Origin: Pseudomonadota bacterium
GTDB lineage: Bacteria > Pseudomonadota > Alphaproteobacteria > Azospirillales > Azospirillaceae
Length of the DNA stretch: 7,480 nucleotides
Assembly: GCA_023412175.1 (NCBI GenBank)
Contig: JAEYOB010000805.1
Coordinates: 1-7,480, forward strand
Direction: 5' to 3'
The notes under the pieces were generated by a model, which was not told the origin of the DNA, searched no databases, and was given only the letters and a program-made list of their open reading frames with translations. Shown here piece by piece: positions 6,110 to 7,480 of the stretch. The position numbers and the translations under genes are program-made. Each line of letters starts with the position of its first letter. Position 1 is the first letter of the stretch.

Positions 6110-7438
6110 ATGGCCCAATCGACCGACGCCAAAGCGGCAGACGCTCCGGCCGGGGTATCCGATAAGGCGCGCTGGCTCCAACTCGTCTTCGGCGTGATGT
6201 GCATGGTGGCTGCGGCCAACATCCAATACGCCTGGACGCTGTTCGTGCCGGAGATCCAGCAGACGCATGGCTGGACGCGCGCCTCGATCCAGACAGCCTT
6301 CACCATCTTCGTCGTCGTGCAAACGTGGCTGACGCCGATCGAAGGCTATTTCATCGACCGCTATGGCCCCCGTGTAATCGTTGCGATCGGCGGTCTGTTC
6401 ACCGGCCTGTCCTGGATCGTGGACAGCTACGCCACGTCGCTCGGCATGCTGTACGTCGGCTCGGCCATCGGCGGCGTGGGCGTCGGGTGCGTGTACGCCA
6501 CCTGCGTCAACAGCGCGCTGAAGTGGTTCCCGGACAAGCGCGGCCTGGCGGTCGGCCTGACCGCCGGCGGCTATGGTGCCGGTTCGGCGCTGACCATCCT
6601 GCCGATCGCCAACATGATCGCCTCCAGCGGCTATCAGACGACCTTCTTCTGGTTCGGCCTGATCCAGGGTGCGATGCTCATCGCCTTCTCCATGCTGCTG
6701 CGCGCGCCGGAGAAGGGTCAGGTGAAGGCCTCGACGAAGGTCGCCCAGACCCGCCGCGACTACACGCTTTCCGAGGCGCTGCAGACCCCCGTCTTCTGGG
6801 TCATGCTGGTCATGTTCATCTGCACGGTGACCGGCGGCCTCATGGCGGTGGCCCAACTCGGCGTCATCGCGCATGATCTCGGCGTCAAGGAGGTCCCGGT
6901 CAGCATCCTCGGGATCACCATGGCGGCGTTGCCCTTCGCGCTGATGCTCGACCGCGTCATGAACGGCATCTCGCGGCCTCTTTTCGGCTGGGTGTCCGAC
7001 CACATCGGCCGCGAGGCGACGATGTTCGTCGCGTTCTCGCTGGAAGGCATCGGGATCATCATGCTCAGCCGCTTCGGCCACGACCCGATGATGTTCCTCA
7101 TCCTCAGCGGCGTGGTGTTCCTGGCCGGGGGTGAAGTGTACAGCCTGTTCAGCGCGACTTCGGCGGACACCTTCGGCACCAAGCATGCAGGCAAGATCTA
7201 TGGCGTCCTCTACTGCGCCAAGGGTGTTGCCGCGCTCCTCGTGCCGCTCGGCAACCTGCTGATGGAGGCGACCGGTATGCTGTACGTGACGGCGGCGATG
7301 GACCTGACCGCAGCTCTGTGCGCGATCCTGGTGCTCAAGCCGATGCTGAAGCGCCATCACGCCCGCAACGAAGCGGCCGCTTCCGCCGCCATCCGCGGCC
7401 CGGTCGCCACCCCGGTCGTGCAGTCCGCGGGAAGCTGA
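6110..7438 (+). CDS. oxlT: Oxalate/formate antiporter, major facilitator superfamily
   Basis: A 442-residue inner-membrane transporter with about 12 membrane segments (first at about 24-46, central cytoplasmic loop about 198-222, last at about 389-409). It probably takes up oxalate, classically in exchange for formate. MFS loop motifs appear as DRYGPR (83-88) and GWVSDHIGR (293-301), and WFPDKRG (139-145) is shared with Oxalobacter OxlT. The two charged residues essential in OxlT are conserved by hand alignment: Arg272 corresponds to R289 in NGISRPLFG and Lys355 to K371 in YCAKGVAALL. The Trp352 position is Tyr (Y368), and Trp324 is not retained. The tail (about 418-442) is Ala/Pro-rich. The protein is slightly longer than OxlT (418 residues) and fits the proteobacterial oxalate/formate antiporter subgroup. 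It sits downstream of formate dehydrogenase and has its own predicted promoter. Related monocarboxylate MFS carriers are the main alternative, but the paired Arg and Lys favour a dicarboxylate such as oxalate. Confidence 0.88.
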   Translation: MAQSTDAKAADAPAGVSDKARWLQLVFGVMCMVAAANIQYAWTLFVPEIQQTHGWTRASIQTAFTIFVVVQTWLTPIEGYFIDRYGPRVIVAIGGLFTGLSWIVDSYATSLGMLYVGSAIGGVGVGCVYATCVNSALKWFPDKRGLAVGLTAGGYGAGSALTILPIANMIASSGYQTTFFWFGLIQGAMLIAFSMLLRAPEKGQVKASTKVAQTRRDYTLSEALQTPVFWVMLVMFICTVTGGLMAVAQLGVIAHDLGVKEVPVSILGITMAALPFALMLDRVMNGISRPLFGWVSDHIGREATMFVAFSLEGIGIIMLSRFGHDPMMFLILSGVVFLAGGEVYSLFSATSADTFGTKHAGKIYGVLYCAKGVAALLVPLGNLLMEATGMLYVTAAMDLTAALCAILVLKPMLKRHHARNEAAASAAIRGPVATPVVQSAGS

Positions 7439-7448
7439 TCGGCCCGAC

Positions 7449-7467
7449 TGCTGAACCTTTTTCAGCA
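7449..7467. terminator. Short hairpin after oxlT, possible weak terminator
   Basis: TGCTGAA (7449-7455) and TTCAGCA (7461-7467) form a perfect 7-base stem around CCTTT, 10 bases past the stop. No T-tract follows on either strand, so termination here would be weak; an operator for the next gene is an alternative. TTGACC at 7475-7480 could be a -35 element of a downstream promoter, but the window ends. Confidence 0.35.
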
Positions 7468-7480
7468 ACAAAGCTTGACC

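Noticed and set aside
5906..7471. 521-codon open frame on the minus strand opposite oxlT
   Set aside because: Composition is Asp/His/Arg/Ala-rich shadow sequence; it runs through the oxlT promoter and leader and has no domain signature.

Overview
The window is high-GC (GC-rich third positions in the genes) and all recognisable genes lie on the + strand. Protein style (FDH1-type formate dehydrogenase, proteobacterial-type OxlT) suggests an alphaproteobacterium, perhaps Rhodospirillales/Azospirillum-like or a methylotroph relative. That placement is inference; there is no rRNA or other taxonomic marker here.

Layout: (1) 1-117, leader with small inverted repeats and a strong Shine-Dalgarno. (2) 118-1860, beta subunit of an NAD+-dependent formate dehydrogenase, a fusion of a NuoE-like [2Fe-2S] module with a NuoF-like FMN/[4Fe-4S] module. 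(3) 1857-4610, alpha (catalytic) subunit carrying a [2Fe-2S] domain, a double [4Fe-4S] ferredoxin domain and a bis-MGD formate dehydrogenase core with an active-site Cys; its start overlaps the beta stop as ATGA. (4) 4611-4702, a spacer dominated by a long GC-rich palindrome. (5) 4703-5527, an IclR-family regulator. (6) 5528-6109, 582 bases without a credible gene but with visible regulatory structure: an IclR-operator-like palindrome, a textbook intrinsic terminator far from any stop codon, a promoter overlapped by a 16-base palindrome, and a structured leader. (7) 6110-7438, an MFS transporter of the oxalate/formate antiporter (OxlT) type retaining both charged substrate-binding residues, then a short hairpin at the window end.

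Taken together this looks like an oxalate/formate utilisation locus. OxlT would bring in oxalate; formyl-CoA transferase and oxalyl-CoA decarboxylase (not in this window, possibly next door) would turn it into formate and CO2; and the formate dehydrogenase would oxidise formate to CO2 with NADH production. The IclR protein is the obvious candidate local regulator, although its effector cannot be read from sequence. I see no mobile element, CRISPR array, RNA gene of a known family or clearly novel multi-gene system. The most interesting parts are the regulatory DNA at 5528-6109 and the cofactor inventory of the dehydrogenase.
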